64,000 bases of DNA from Clostridia bacterium (GTDB lineage Bacteria > Bacillota > Clostridia > Oscillospirales > CAG-272). The stretch is from NCBI GenBank assembly GCA_017501245.1, contig JAFVXI010000030.1:1-64000 (forward strand), written 5' to 3'. Position 1 is the first letter of the stretch. Each line of letters begins with the position of its first letter. The position numbers and the translations under genes are program-made. The notes beneath the pieces were generated by a model. The model did not search any database. It saw only the letters and a list, made by a program, of their open reading frames with translations, and had not been told where the DNA came from. Positions 24,201 through 34,769 of this stretch are shown piece after piece.

Positions 24201-24376
24201 CCGGCGCCGTAAGGCGTATATACACGGCAGAGCCGTTGATATACAACACTCCGTGTTGATGATATACACGGCAGAGCCGTGATGATATACAACACTTTGT
24301 GTTGATGAGATACAGCGACAGTCGTCGCTGATGATATACAAGGCTGTCGCCTTGATGTAATTCACGGCGGAGCCGG
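24201..24376. repeat. Seven-hairpin GATGATATAC array
   Basis: After the prefix GGCGCCGTAAGGCG come palindromes separated by GATGATATAC or close variants: ACGGC-aga-GCCGT, AACAC-tcc-GTGTT, ACGGC-aga-GCCGT, AACAC-ttt-GTGTT, AGCGAC-agt-CGTCGCT, AAGGC-tgtc-GCCTT and a final CGGC-gga-GCCG. Two stem types (AACAC and AGCGAC) are shared with the array at 2992, while ACGGC and AAGGC are new. It fills the gap between the convergent SLOG-like and giant lipoprotein genes. Confidence 0.88.
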
Positions 24377-24413
24377 GACAGATAGTTTGCCCGGGTGGAG
24401 CAAATTATCTGTC
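24377..24413 (-). repeat. Inverted repeat overlapping the giant lipoprotein stop codon
   Basis: GACAGATAGTTTG (24377-24389) and CAAATTATCTGTC (24401-24413) are complementary at 12 of 13 positions. The right arm includes the stop codon and the last two codons of the 24405-34769 gene. It directly adjoins the hairpin array. It lacks the T run of an ordinary terminator, although it may stabilise the 3' end of the transcript. Confidence 0.7.
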
Positions 24414-27400
24414 GAAGAGGTGATCGATCATTATGATCGCATAGTCGCCGCCGTAGCCGTAATCCTTAAAGGCGGTGAGGGTGAGATAATAGGTCATGCC
24501 TGCCTCAAGCTCGAGCGAGAAGCTGCAATTAGAGCCATAGAACAGGTCGTTGCCGTTCTCGTCGGTGACAGTGATCTCGATCTGATTGTAGTTAGCGCTG
24601 TTGACGTAGATCTCCCACATCGACGCCGTCTCGGGGGTGAGCATAACGGTGAAGCTTGCGCCCTCGGGAAGATACTCGACGATGAACTCATCGGAGGTGA
24701 TGCCTGCGCCTGCGATAGCTTCGGAGCCGGGCAGATCACCAAAGGTGATAGCGTAGTCGAAGCTGCTGTCCGCACCGTCGGGCACGAAGGAGATGCGTGC
24801 ATCGTACTGATCGGGCTCAAAGCCTATCTCTCTTGCCGCCTCCTCAACGATGGCGATCGGGATCGAAAGACCGACGAAGCTTCCATCGTAGTAGGTGAAT
24901 GCGGACTCCTCGATAAAGAGCACGAGCTGATCGGTTCCATCCTCGAGAGGAGTGTGGAGAATGATGCTCACCATAGGAGTGAAGGAGGCATAGGTGTCCA
25001 TAAAGTAGCCGATAACGTAGTTTTCGCCGCCTCCGAGCTTGTCGGTCAGATCCTCCATAACGATGCTGCCGTCCGCTCCGTTAACGTTCTGCAGAGCGCA
25101 TCTCTGGCAGAAGTAGAGTCCGTTGGGAAGCATTATCCAGCTGTGGCCGAGGGGACTGACGGGCTGGTTATCAAACTCGGTGTCGCAGAAGTAGCAGGCT
25201 AAGCCCTCGACGCCCCACTGCGTGCAGGTGGGAGGAACGATAGTCGTCCAGCTTGTGTCGTGATACTCGTTGTTCTCATTGAGGTAGGACTCACCGTCCG
25301 AATACTCGTGCAGGACGTCGTAGCGGCAGATGCAGCCGTCCTCGTAGAGGTAGGTGTACTTATGCCAGTTTCCGTAAGCGTCCTCGTAGTATTCAGAGAG
25401 GTCGAGCATTCTTACGTTGTTTCCGTGGTGGTAGAAGCTCCTCTCATAGATCTCACGGGAGATGAAGCCCTCGGAGCCCGTCTGAGTTACGGTCATTCTG
25501 TAGCCGTCCACGCCTACGGGAGCGTCGATAAGCTCGTAGGTATAGTTGAGCTCGGTGTAGGTCACGCTGCCGTCAGCGTGGAGGATCTCGGTCCTCTCCT
25601 GGGAAATGGGGTCTTGAAGGTGAGCGTTTATCACCTCGTTAAGGTCGGTCCTCGTTGTCGTGCGCTTGACCGCTCTGCCGTTGTCAAGAGCGTTATACCA
25701 GGTTTGAGTGTATACCCATCCGCCAAGCTCGTTGTAATACTGCTCGGACTCAACGTAGCTGTCGCAGAGGGTGCAGGTCTCTCTCCAGTGGTATCTGCCG
25801 TTGCCGTCGGATTCGCTCGTGTGCTCCATTTCCTTATGGTAGACGTCGCGCTCGAGCTCGAAGGTTATCTCCTCAATGCAGCTGCCGTCAGCCTCGTTAT
25901 ATCCGAGCTGGAGGGTCATATAGCGAACGACCGTGCAGTTGCCCTCGTAGACCCAATAGGTAGCATGTCTGTATGCGAAGCCGCATTTCTCGGGATCGGT
26001 AACCGCACAGACGCTCTTATAGAAGTAAGACCAATAGCCGTGGTAGCCGTCGGCATGCTCCTGCGAGGCGTTGATCGCATCATCTATCCACCAGACCTCG
26101 CCCTGCTCGTCAAACTCGCATCTCGCATCATATACGTTGCAGTTATAGGAGCGTCCGCAGGGGCAGAAGGCGACGACGAGCTTGCCGCCGCAGACCGAGC
26201 CGTATTTCTCGAGGTCATATTCGGTTTTGATAACCAGATTGTGCCAGTAGATCTGCTCCTCGTAGCACTCTCCGCAGACCGAGCAGCTGTAATAGATGTT
26301 GATTCCGCTCTCACAGCCCGCATCGGGATCGTGGAGGTAATAGGAGACGTCATAATCGTGAGCAAGCTCGCTATTTTCGTACGAGTCCTCGCAGATAAGC
26401 TCGCCGCCAACCGAAACGTAGTAGTCGTTGTTATAGTATCTCGTGCAGCCATCGATGCGGTTGAGATAGCGTGTGGTCTGATATCTGAAGCCGCACTCAC
26501 AGCTGTAAGCCTCGACCATGTAGATCACGCCGTCCTCGACGTAGGTGTTGGAGCTGTGGCGAGCGTTGCCACAGATATTTACGTTGTAGTGGGAGTTTGC
26601 GCCGCAGGGGCAGAACTCATGGTTTACCCAGCCTCCGCAAGCGCCGTAGCTCGTGAGGTCGATCTCCTCACGGAAGGTGTGGTGACCGTAGAGGGTCTCC
26701 TCCTCGGAGTGATCGCAGTTCCTACAGGTCCTCGAGATGATAAAGCCGTCGTCGCAGCTATCGCCGAGGAGCTTGTAGGTCACGTCGAAGTCGTGCTCGT
26801 AGTGGCTTCCGTTAGTCCATTCAAGATTCTCTACGACCGAGACGTCGCCGACCCTGACGTTGATAACGGTGTCTGTCTCGACCTTACAGCCGTAGTAGCT
26901 GCGCACGTCGTCAAACTCAATATAGAGTCCGCACCCTCTGCAGTGGTAGTAGTGGAGGTCGTGCTGGATTCCGTACTCGTCGTGGTTGACCTCGTGCCAC
27001 TCTTCAAGATCGCAGCCGGAATAGATGCCCTCAAGGCTCCTCCAGCCGTTCTCGCCGCAGGCACAGGAGTAGAGGTAGATGTAGCCGCCCGAGCAGGTGC
27101 CGTAGTCGGCAAGGCGGATGGTCTTCCTCAGCACGGTGTTGTGGCCGTAGCTCTCGTGGCTCGACGATTCGCCGCAGTCGGGGCAGTATCTATGCTCGGT
27201 ATAGCCGTCGGTGCAGCTCTCGCCGTAAAGCTCGTAGGTGTATTCGAAGCTATGGTCGGTCAGATGATAGGACCAGGAGACGTCGAGCAGAAGCTCACCG
27301 TCACGGTAGTAGCGTCTGATCTCGTTAACGGGAATAGTGCAGCTTGCGTCCTTCTCTCCGTATTCGGAGCGGCATTCTCTCGTAGCGCCGCAAATCATGC

Positions 27401-30400
27401 AGAACTGCTGGCCGCCCTTGCCCTCCTCATACTTGCCTTCCTCGTCGTAGCTCTCGGAGACCCACTGACAGCCGGGCTCGCCGTTCACGGAGGTGACGGT
27501 GCCGCAAATACGGCAAACGCCCTTCTCTCCCCATCCGGGGCAAAGACCGTACTCAGCGAAGTTGAACTCGACCCACTCGGTGGAGTGTCCGGAGGACTCG
27601 TAAGAATAGCTGTTGCCGCAGGCGGAGCAGGTCGCAACCACGGTATAACCGTCATCGCAGCTATCTCCGTTGAGCGTGTACTCGTATACGTAGTTATGGC
27701 TGCTGTTGTGGCTGCTCTCGCTGCTCTCGGCTATAAGGGTGTCGCCGATGTAAACGTAGTAGAAGGTATATATAGTGCTTACGCAGGGGCTCACCGACTC
27801 AGCGTACATATCGCCGACGATGCGCAGACCGCACTTGGGGCAGTAAAGCTCCTGGTACATATGAGGTCTGCCGAATTCGTCAACGAACTGATCCATCTTA
27901 GGCTCGAAGGGACAAACCTGAGTGACGTCGTTGAAGGAGGTGATCTTGCCGCATCTCGTGCAGGCTCTGACGTAGATCTCGGAGCCGCAGGTCATGTCGG
28001 CTATGCCGAGGGTGGTCTCGGCGGTGCTGTGGTTCTCGTTCCTCATCTCGCCGCCGGCTTCGAAGACGGTCTCGCCGTCCTCGGTGTAGAACCTGTAGTC
28101 AACGCTCATAACCTGTACACAGGGCGAGGGCTGAGACATGATCATATAAGCCTCAACGAGGATGCCGCAGTCACGGCACTTGCCGAACATATGCTGATAG
28201 GGCATACCCTCGGGGGTCATGCCGGTCTCACCGGAGATGGTCTCGATGTCGCAAAGAATAGCGGAGGTCATCGGGTCAAAGGTCTTGACGAGTCCGCATT
28301 CGCAGGACATATAAGGAAGCTTGGATGCGCAGTAGCCGAGCTCGCCGAAGTCAAATACGAGATTGAGGGTAGGCTCGTGCGTGCAGGAGAGATCCTTGCC
28401 GCAGTCGGCGCAAGTGTTTCCAACCTTGTTATGCTCGATCCTCGTCTGCTCATCCTTGAAGGAGCAAAGAAGCTTACCGCCTACGTAGTAGCTCTCGGTG
28501 ACAGTCGTGGTAAATGCGCAGTTTTCGTCCTTCTCACTGACAGAGACGGTGACGGTCCTTTCAGCGCCGCATACCGAGCAGACGTATCTTTCGGCGTCCT
28601 CACCCTCGACAAGAACCCAGTCGCAGGTGGTCTTGATATCGGTGTAGACCTTCTCGTCGCAGAATGCGCAGCCCTCGTAGCGCACCTGTCCTGCGCACAT
28701 TCCAAGGCTCTCGAGATCGGTGTATCCGCTGCCAAGATAGTGGCCGAGGATGGTGATGGTGGTAGTGAAGTCGCAATTCACACAGCGGGTAACCATAGAG
28801 TGGCCGTCCTCGCACTTGTCGCCAAGGCTGACAAGCTCCTCGGTCAGCTCGTGCTCGGAGCTGCTCACATCCGTGGTAACGGTGAAGAGCTCGTTGCCGT
28901 CTATGCTTACGGTAACGGTAGACGCCTTGATCACAAGGCAGAGCTCGCTGTAGACGAAGCTTTCTTCCTTAATGGTAAGGCCGCACTTCTCACAGCTCTT
29001 TACGGTAACGGTATAGGGATTGCCGTTGTCGTCGAGATACTCCTCGGTGACGACGTTGAAATCACACTTGGTTCTTACGTCATCAAGAGAGAGGATCTCG
29101 CCGCATTCCGTACAAGCGGTAACATAGATATCGCCGCCGCAGATCTTGCCCTTAAGTCCGTATGCGCCGCTGATGACGTTGCTGTGGTTGTCGGAGCTTC
29201 CCATGGGGGTCTCGTTGAAGGTGGCGATAGCCTCGCCGTCCCTACCGATAATAGAAAGGCAGCCAAAGATGGGAGTGCTGCAGTCGGCGTATACCGACGA
29301 GCCCTCGTAGGTGGTCTCGATGGAAAGTCCGCACTTATCGCAGTGGCTCTTCGTCGAGGAGATGGCGGTGATAGGGTTCATATGCTCGTCGATGACGATC
29401 TCTGCGCTCGACTTGACTAAAGTGAAGTCGCAATTGACCGTGCTTTCCTCAAGGTTGAGCTGCTTATTCTCGCCGCACTTGCAGGACCAGTAAACGAGCA
29501 TACCGTCGCAGTAGCCGAGCTCGCCGAGGTCGATAGCGTTCATCACTTCGGGGATGTGGTTGCAGGGTGCGTTTGCGGTGTTGCCGCAGTCGATGCAGAC
29601 GCCGTCAACGTAGTAGTGATCGCCGGTAGGAGCGGTCTTTTCTACCATAACGTAGCCGCATACGCAGGTGTAAGCGATCTCGCCCTCGCTTGCGCAGGTC
29701 GGACGCTTGAGGATGGAAGAGCCCTCGAAGATATGCTCCTCCTCGGTTGCCTTGCCGCCACAGCCCGAGCATTCAAGCCAGTGGCCGTGCTTGTTGAACT
29801 TATATCCGTTATCAAACTTATGCTCAAGGAGCTTTCCGTTTTCGCTGATAGCGGAGGAATAGGTGATGCCGTTGTAGACGAGCTTAGCGGTGTACTCGGT
29901 CTTGCCCTCTTTCGTACAGGTCGCAACGTGCTCGCGCACGGATGCCACGACGGTCTCTACTATTCTCTCGCCGCAGCCGTTCTCACAGGTGAGGATGACG
30001 GTAGCGGAGAGCTTATCCTCAGCGAAGCTCCACTCGTCGGAGAAGACGTGGGAGAGAGGATCGGTGAAGCCGTCCTTGTAGCTGTATCCGCAAAGGACGC
30101 ATTCGTGGAGTCTGTATCCGCCGGCGGCACAGGTGGGCTCTACCGTCGAATGCTCGTAGGAGTGGTTAAGTCTGGGGGTAGTAACCGTGATCTTAGAGCC
30201 GCACTCGCCGCAGACGCTGGTGACGGAGCCGACCGCCTCACAGGTAGCGTCGATGCTCTCGGTGATCTCGTAGTTATGTCCGAAGGCCGAAATTCTCTCG
30301 TAGTGGGAGTAGCCGCAGCCTCTCGTACACTCAACGAAGGAGTGGCCGTCCTCGGTGCAGCTTGCGGGAGTGGTAGTCGCAGAGAGGGAATGGCCGTAAG

Positions 30401-33400
30401 CCTTAACGACGTCGTTCTTCTCGTAGTAAGCGCATCTCGAGCAGCGATGAAGGGTATAGCCGTCGGTCGTGCAGGTCGCCTCTACGGTCTTGTCGAGCCA
30501 GATATGTCCGTAAAGCGCACAGCGCTCAGCGGGAGTAAGGCTCGTGACGGTGTAGTAGGAGAAGTGATTGGTCCTGAAGGTGACGTAGCCGCCCGCATAG
30601 GTCGCCTCGATGGAAACGGGAGTTCCGTCCGAAACGTACCAGATAGCGATGGAGTCAACGTCCTCGCCCTCAGCGGGAGTGTAGGGGATAGTTACGGTGA
30701 CGTAGTTGTCGCCGAAGTCGGTGATGGCGTTGCCACCCTCGGTGATGGTAAAGTTGTAGATCGGGCTGTCGCCGAGCTGAGCCTTCTGCTCCTCGGTGAG
30801 GAGCTTCAGAGCCTTCTCGAGGTCCTCGCCCTCAAGCGTGCCTGCAGAGACGGTGACGTCCTTGTTGGCGATGGCGCCGCCCTCACCTGCGATCTCGCCG
30901 AGGTTAAGGCTTGCGTCCTTGAGTGCAACCTCTCCGGATGCGGAAAGGTCGGAGGAGCCGAGCGATGCGGAGGTGTCGGCAGAGGCGTCGATGACCTCCT
31001 TGGTTGCGCCGCATTCGTCATGCTGACAGGTGTAGGTCCTGACGTTTCCGACGAGGACGCCCTCGTCCCACTTATGGTTGTCGTTTTTGGGGATGGTGGT
31101 TCTTGAGCCGTACTCGCAGAGCTGGCAGTCGTAGCGCTTGGAGCCCTCGGACGAGCAGGTCGCCTCGATCTCGATGGTTGCGATCTCGGTGTGTCTTGTA
31201 ATGGTCTGACCGTCTACGAGCTCGCCGCAGACGTTACACTTGAACTTCTGAATGAACGTACAGGTTCCGATAGCCTCCTCGATGGCCTCAACGCCCTTGA
31301 TATCGTGGCCGAGGGCAGGTGCGGTCTCGTTCATATAGGAGCCGCCGCATCTCTCGCAGGCGTAGGTCTCGCTTGCGGGTGCGGAGCAGGTTGCGTCCTC
31401 GGACTTAATGAGGACGTAGCTATGGCCGAGCTTTTCCTCGCTCTCGCCGCATCTCTCGCAAGTGTGGCCACTCTCACAGGTCAGATCCCCGTCCCAGCTG
31501 TGGCCGAGGGGGTCGGTCTCGTCAGCGGTGTAGGTCTCGCCGCAGACCGAGCAGCCGTAGGTGGTGTAGCCGCCCTCGGTGCAGGAGGGCTCGGTGATCT
31601 CGGTGTACTGGCTGTGTCCGATGGGAGCGATAGCCTCGGTCATCTCGCCGCCGCACTTCGAGCAGGAATAGGTGAGAACACCCGCCTCGGTGCAGCCGGG
31701 CTGCTTCGTGATGATGCCATCAGACCATGCGTGGCCGGGCTCCTCGCCGTAGTCGCCGCCGCAGACCGAGCAGATAGCCCTGTCGGTGCAGGTGGTCTCG
31801 CCGCCTGAGCAGCTCTCGCTCTCGGTGTGGTTGCGCTCTGTGTCGTTGATGCAGTATCTGACGTGGATTCCGTCCTGCGACTGCCATTCGGTCCATACGT
31901 GGCCGAGCAGAGTTCCCTCTGCCTCAAAGCTCTCGTCGCTTCTGTCGCCACAGTTAGCGCAGGAGTAGTAGTAATATGCGTTAGTCTCGCAGGTCGCCGC
32001 CGAAGCAAGATATTTTGCATCGGTGCTCATACTGTCGAAGCTGTGCTTCAGGGTCTGTCCGTAGGTGCTTCCGCAAACCTCGCAAACTGCCTTATCTGCG
32101 CAGGTTGCCTCGCCGCCCACGTGGCCGAGAGCCTCGCCCTCGGTGTAGTCACATTTTGCGCAGCGGACGGGCTCGGTGCAGTTTGCCTCGAGCAGCTCGT
32201 GGCCGAGCGCCTCGGTCTCCTCAGCGGTATAGCTGTCGCCGCAGACGGAGCAGACGTAGGTGGTGTAGCCGCCCTTATCGCAGGTGGGCTCGGTAACGAC
32301 AGCCTCGTAATTATGTCCTGCCGCCTCGGTCTCCTCAGCGATATAGCTGTCGCCGCAGGCGGAGCAGACGTAGGTGGTGTAGCCGCCCTTATCGCAGGTG
32401 GGCTCGGTAACGACAGCCTCGTACTTATGTCCTGCCGCCTCACCCTCGGTAGCGCCGCACTTCTCGCAGGTCATAGGCTCGGTGCAGGTCGCATCCTTCC
32501 AGCTATGATCGAGCAAGCTGCCGTACTTAGCGCCGCAGGCCTCGCAGACTGCCTGCTCTGTGCAGGACGCCTCGCCGCCGTAGCAAACGCCGCTCTCGGT
32601 GTGGGAGTTATTTCTTACGCAATATCTGATGTGCTTTCCGTCGCCGATGGGCTGCCATTCGCCAAACTTACAGCCGACGGGGTCGGTCTCATCGGAGGTG
32701 AAGGAATGTGCGCACACAGCGCAGGTGTAGGTGGTATATCCGCCCTCGAAGCAGGAGGGCTCGGTAACGATCGCCTCGTAGTCATGGTCTGCAAGCTCGC
32801 CGTACTTAGCGCCGCAAGCCTCGCAGACTGCCTGCTCGGTGCAGGATGCCTCGCCGCCGGCGCAGGGTGCGGTCTCGTTATGAGAGGCGTCTCTCTCGCA
32901 GTATCTTACGTGCTGGTCGCCGCCGATGGGCTGCCACTTGCCAAACTCACAGCCGAGTGCATCGGTCTCATCGGCAGTGTAGCTGTCGCCACAAACGGAA
33001 CAGGTATAAGTGGTGTAGCCACCCTCGAAGCAGGTGGGATCGGTAACGACAGCCTCGTAGCTATGTCCCTTAGGCGGTGTGTAAACGACGCCACAGACCT
33101 CGCAGGCAGCGCCGACCTTACAGGTTGCCTCGCCGCCGGAGTGACCGAGCGCAGCTACCTCGTCAGCGGTGTAGCTGTCGGAGCAGACGGAGCAGGTATA
33201 GGTGGTATAGCCACCCTCAGTACAGGTAGGCTTGGTTACGACAGCCTCGTAGCTGTGTCCTGCCGCCTCGGTCGCATCAGCAGTGTAGCTGTCGGAGCAG
33301 ACGGAACAGGTATAGGTGGTATAGCCACCCTCAGTACAGGTAGGCTTAGTTACGACAGCCTCGTAGCTGTGTCCTGCCGCTTCGGTCGCATCAGCAGTGT

Positions 33401-34769
33401 AGCTGTCGGAGCAGACGGAACAGGTATAGGTGGTATAGCCGCCCTCTGTGCAGGTGGGCTTGGTTACGACGGCACCGTACTCATGATCTGCAACCTCACC
33501 GTAAGCAGTGCCGCAGTCAGTGCAGACGGCAGGCTTCGTGCATGTCGCCTTACCGCCCGAGCAGGGCTTGGTTTCGGTGTGGCTGTTGTTTCTGATACAG
33601 TATCTGATGTGGTTGCCGTCACCGAGCGACTGCCATTCGCCATATTCACAGCCGAGAGCCGCAACCTCGTCGCCCTTATAGCTGTCGCCACAAACGGAGC
33701 AGACGTAGGTGGTGTAGCCGCCCTCGGTACAGGTAGGCTTGGTAACCGTCGACTTGTAGCTGTGTCCTGCCGCCTCGGTCTCCTCGGCGGTGTAGCTGTC
33801 GCCGCAGGCGGAGCAAACGTAGGTGGTGTAGCCGCCCTTATCGCAGGTAGGCTTGGTAACCGTCGCCACGTATGCGTGCTTGAGGGGCTCGCCCTCGGTA
33901 GCGCCGCAAACTGTACAGGTCTTGGGTGCGGAGCAGGTAGCGTCAGCGAAGCTATGCTTCAAGAGCTCGCCGTACTTGCCGCCGCAAACGATACAGGATC
34001 CCTGCTCGGTGCAGCTGGGTGTGCCGCCAAGGCAGAAGGATGCCTGAGTGTGAGAGGGATCGTTTTTGCAGACCCTTGAGTGAGTGCCGTCGCCGACGGG
34101 CGTCCAGTCACCCCACTCGCATTCAAGCTTGTTGCCCTCGGTCTCGCCGCAGACCGTGCAGGTCTTGGGTGCGGAGCAGGTAGCGTCAGCGAAGCTATGC
34201 CCGCCGAGCTCGCCGTAGGGCTCGCCGCAAAGCGAGCAAACAGCCTTATCTTTACAGTTAGCGGTGCCGCCGGTGTGCTTAAGGGGCTCACCCTCGGTCT
34301 CGCCGCAGACCGTACAGGTCTTGGGGGTGGTGCAGGTAGCGTCAGCGAAGCTATGCTCGCCGAGCTCGCCGTAGGGCTCGCCGCAAAGCGAGCAAACAGC
34401 CTTATCCTTGCAGTTTGCGGTTCCGCCGGTGTGCTTAAGGGGCTCACCCTCGGTCTCGCCGCAGTCCTTACAGGTCTTGGGAGTGGTGCAGGTAGCGTCG
34501 GCAAACGAATGTGCCGAATAGTCGCCGTACTCCTCTCCACATCTGTCACAAACGGCCTTCTCGGAGCAACTTGCCTTGCCGCCCACGTGTCCGAGAGCCT
34601 CGCCCTCGGTCTTGCCGCAGATCTCACAGTGCTTAGGCTCGGTGCAGGTTGCATCGGCCCACTCATGCTCACAGCCAAGCAGGCCCGCAAGCACGTCGCA
34701 GCCCGTCAAGCTACATAAAGCAGCAAGGATTACGAGCAGCACGAGAAGAAGTGTCAATGATCTCTTCAT
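24405..34769 (-). CDS. Giant Cys-rich repeat lipoprotein
   Basis: A single 3454-residue gene. The N-terminus is a lipoprotein signal with lipobox LTGC (Cys24), preceded by AGGAGG at good spacing. Residues 30-1250 are tandem modules of about 38-50 residues, each with one cysteine and a CxxC knuckle. One type reads GGYTTYTCSVCGDSYTADE (ten GGYTTY units); the other reads GGEATCTEQAVCEACGAKYG. Residues 1260-1415 form a Cys-free beta domain (NFTITEGGNAITDFGDNYVT). From about 1420 to 3220 diverged knuckles continue. The last 235 residues form a beta-rich end resembling a PPC-type domain. Three near-identical 114-bp units at 33181-33480 show recent expansion. Probably a surface-exposed, possibly metal-binding or adhesive protein; function unknown. 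A paralogue begins at 59999. Confidence 0.85.
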   Translation of the reverse strand: MKRSLTLLLVLLVILAALCSLTGCDVLAGLLGCEHEWADATCTEPKHCEICGKTEGEALGHVGGKASCSEKAVCDRCGEEYGDYSAHSFADATCTTPKTCKDCGETEGEPLKHTGGTANCKDKAVCSLCGEPYGELGEHSFADATCTTPKTCTVCGETEGEPLKHTGGTANCKDKAVCSLCGEPYGELGGHSFADATCSAPKTCTVCGETEGNKLECEWGDWTPVGDGTHSRVCKNDPSHTQASFCLGGTPSCTEQGSCIVCGGKYGELLKHSFADATCSAPKTCTVCGATEGEPLKHAYVATVTKPTCDKGGYTTYVCSACGDSYTAEETEAAGHSYKSTVTKPTCTEGGYTTYVCSVCGDSYKGDEVAALGCEYGEWQSLGDGNHIRYCIRNNSHTETKPCSGGKATCTKPAVCTDCGTAYGEVADHEYGAVVTKPTCTEGGYTTYTCSVCSDSYTADATEAAGHSYEAVVTKPTCTEGGYTTYTCSVCSDSYTADATEAAGHSYEAVVTKPTCTEGGYTTYTCSVCSDSYTADEVAALGHSGGEATCKVGAACEVCGVVYTPPKGHSYEAVVTDPTCFEGGYTTYTCSVCGDSYTADETDALGCEFGKWQPIGGDQHVRYCERDASHNETAPCAGGEASCTEQAVCEACGAKYGELADHDYEAIVTEPSCFEGGYTTYTCAVCAHSFTSDETDPVGCKFGEWQPIGDGKHIRYCVRNNSHTESGVCYGGEASCTEQAVCEACGAKYGSLLDHSWKDATCTEPMTCEKCGATEGEAAGHKYEAVVTEPTCDKGGYTTYVCSACGDSYIAEETEAAGHNYEAVVTEPTCDKGGYTTYVCSVCGDSYTAEETEALGHELLEANCTEPVRCAKCDYTEGEALGHVGGEATCADKAVCEVCGSTYGQTLKHSFDSMSTDAKYLASAATCETNAYYYYSCANCGDRSDESFEAEGTLLGHVWTEWQSQDGIHVRYCINDTERNHTESESCSGGETTCTDRAICSVCGGDYGEEPGHAWSDGIITKQPGCTEAGVLTYSCSKCGGEMTEAIAPIGHSQYTEITEPSCTEGGYTTYGCSVCGETYTADETDPLGHSWDGDLTCESGHTCERCGESEEKLGHSYVLIKSEDATCSAPASETYACERCGGSYMNETAPALGHDIKGVEAIEEAIGTCTFIQKFKCNVCGELVDGQTITRHTEIATIEIEATCSSEGSKRYDCQLCEYGSRTTIPKNDNHKWDEGVLVGNVRTYTCQHDECGATKEVIDASADTSASLGSSDLSASGEVALKDASLNLGEIAGEGGAIANKDVTVSAGTLEGEDLEKALKLLTEEQKAQLGDSPIYNFTITEGGNAITDFGDNYVTVTIPYTPAEGEDVDSIAIWYVSDGTPVSIEATYAGGYVTFRTNHFSYYTVTSLTPAERCALYGHIWLDKTVEATCTTDGYTLHRCSRCAYYEKNDVVKAYGHSLSATTTPASCTEDGHSFVECTRGCGYSHYERISAFGHNYEITESIDATCEAVGSVTSVCGECGSKITVTTPRLNHSYEHSTVEPTCAAGGYRLHECVLCGYSYKDGFTDPLSHVFSDEWSFAEDKLSATVILTCENGCGERIVETVVASVREHVATCTKEGKTEYTAKLVYNGITYSSAISENGKLLEHKFDNGYKFNKHGHWLECSGCGGKATEEEHIFEGSSILKRPTCASEGEIAYTCVCGYVMVEKTAPTGDHYYVDGVCIDCGNTANAPCNHIPEVMNAIDLGELGYCDGMLVYWSCKCGENKQLNLEESTVNCDFTLVKSSAEIVIDEHMNPITAISSTKSHCDKCGLSIETTYEGSSVYADCSTPIFGCLSIIGRDGEAIATFNETPMGSSDNHSNVISGAYGLKGKICGGDIYVTACTECGEILSLDDVRTKCDFNVVTEEYLDDNGNPYTVTVKSCEKCGLTIKEESFVYSELCLVIKASTVTVSIDGNELFTVTTDVSSSEHELTEELVSLGDKCEDGHSMVTRCVNCDFTTTITILGHYLGSGYTDLESLGMCAGQVRYEGCAFCDEKVYTDIKTTCDWVLVEGEDAERYVCSVCGAERTVTVSVSEKDENCAFTTTVTESYYVGGKLLCSFKDEQTRIEHNKVGNTCADCGKDLSCTHEPTLNLVFDFGELGYCASKLPYMSCECGLVKTFDPMTSAILCDIETISGETGMTPEGMPYQHMFGKCRDCGILVEAYMIMSQPSPCVQVMSVDYRFYTEDGETVFEAGGEMRNENHSTAETTLGIADMTCGSEIYVRACTRCGKITSFNDVTQVCPFEPKMDQFVDEFGRPHMYQELYCPKCGLRIVGDMYAESVSPCVSTIYTFYYVYIGDTLIAESSESSHNSSHNYVYEYTLNGDSCDDGYTVVATCSACGNSYSYESSGHSTEWVEFNFAEYGLCPGWGEKGVCRICGTVTSVNGEPGCQWVSESYDEEGKYEEGKGGQQFCMICGATRECRSEYGEKDASCTIPVNEIRRYYRDGELLLDVSWSYHLTDHSFEYTYELYGESCTDGYTEHRYCPDCGESSSHESYGHNTVLRKTIRLADYGTCSGGYIYLYSCACGENGWRSLEGIYSGCDLEEWHEVNHDEYGIQHDLHYYHCRGCGLYIEFDDVRSYYGCKVETDTVINVRVGDVSVVENLEWTNGSHYEHDFDVTYKLLGDSCDDGFIISRTCRNCDHSEEETLYGHHTFREEIDLTSYGACGGWVNHEFCPCGANSHYNVNICGNARHSSNTYVEDGVIYMVEAYSCECGFRYQTTRYLNRIDGCTRYYNNDYYVSVGGELICEDSYENSELAHDYDVSYYLHDPDAGCESGINIYYSCSVCGECYEEQIYWHNLVIKTEYDLEKYGSVCGGKLVVAFCPCGRSYNCNVYDARCEFDEQGEVWWIDDAINASQEHADGYHGYWSYFYKSVCAVTDPEKCGFAYRHATYWVYEGNCTVVRYMTLQLGYNEADGSCIEEITFELERDVYHKEMEHTSESDGNGRYHWRETCTLCDSYVESEQYYNELGGWVYTQTWYNALDNGRAVKRTTTRTDLNEVINAHLQDPISQERTEILHADGSVTYTELNYTYELIDAPVGVDGYRMTVTQTGSEGFISREIYERSFYHHGNNVRMLDLSEYYEDAYGNWHKYTYLYEDGCICRYDVLHEYSDGESYLNENNEYHDTSWTTIVPPTCTQWGVEGLACYFCDTEFDNQPVSPLGHSWIMLPNGLYFCQRCALQNVNGADGSIVMEDLTDKLGGGENYVIGYFMDTYASFTPMVSIILHTPLEDGTDQLVLFIEESAFTYYDGSFVGLSIPIAIVEEAAREIGFEPDQYDARISFVPDGADSSFDYAITFGDLPGSEAIAGAGITSDEFIVEYLPEGASFTVMLTPETASMWEIYVNSANYNQIEITVTDENGNDLFYGSNCSFSLELEAGMTYYLTLTAFKDYGYGGDYAIIMIDHLFDR

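Noticed and set aside
25260-29420. A 1386-codon plus-strand open frame antisense to the giant lipoprotein
   Set aside because: It mirrors the codon pattern of the sense gene; its product is low-complexity Val/Ala/Gly/Asp-rich, with no ribosome binding site. The open frames at 29556-31106 and 31827-34079 are the same effect.
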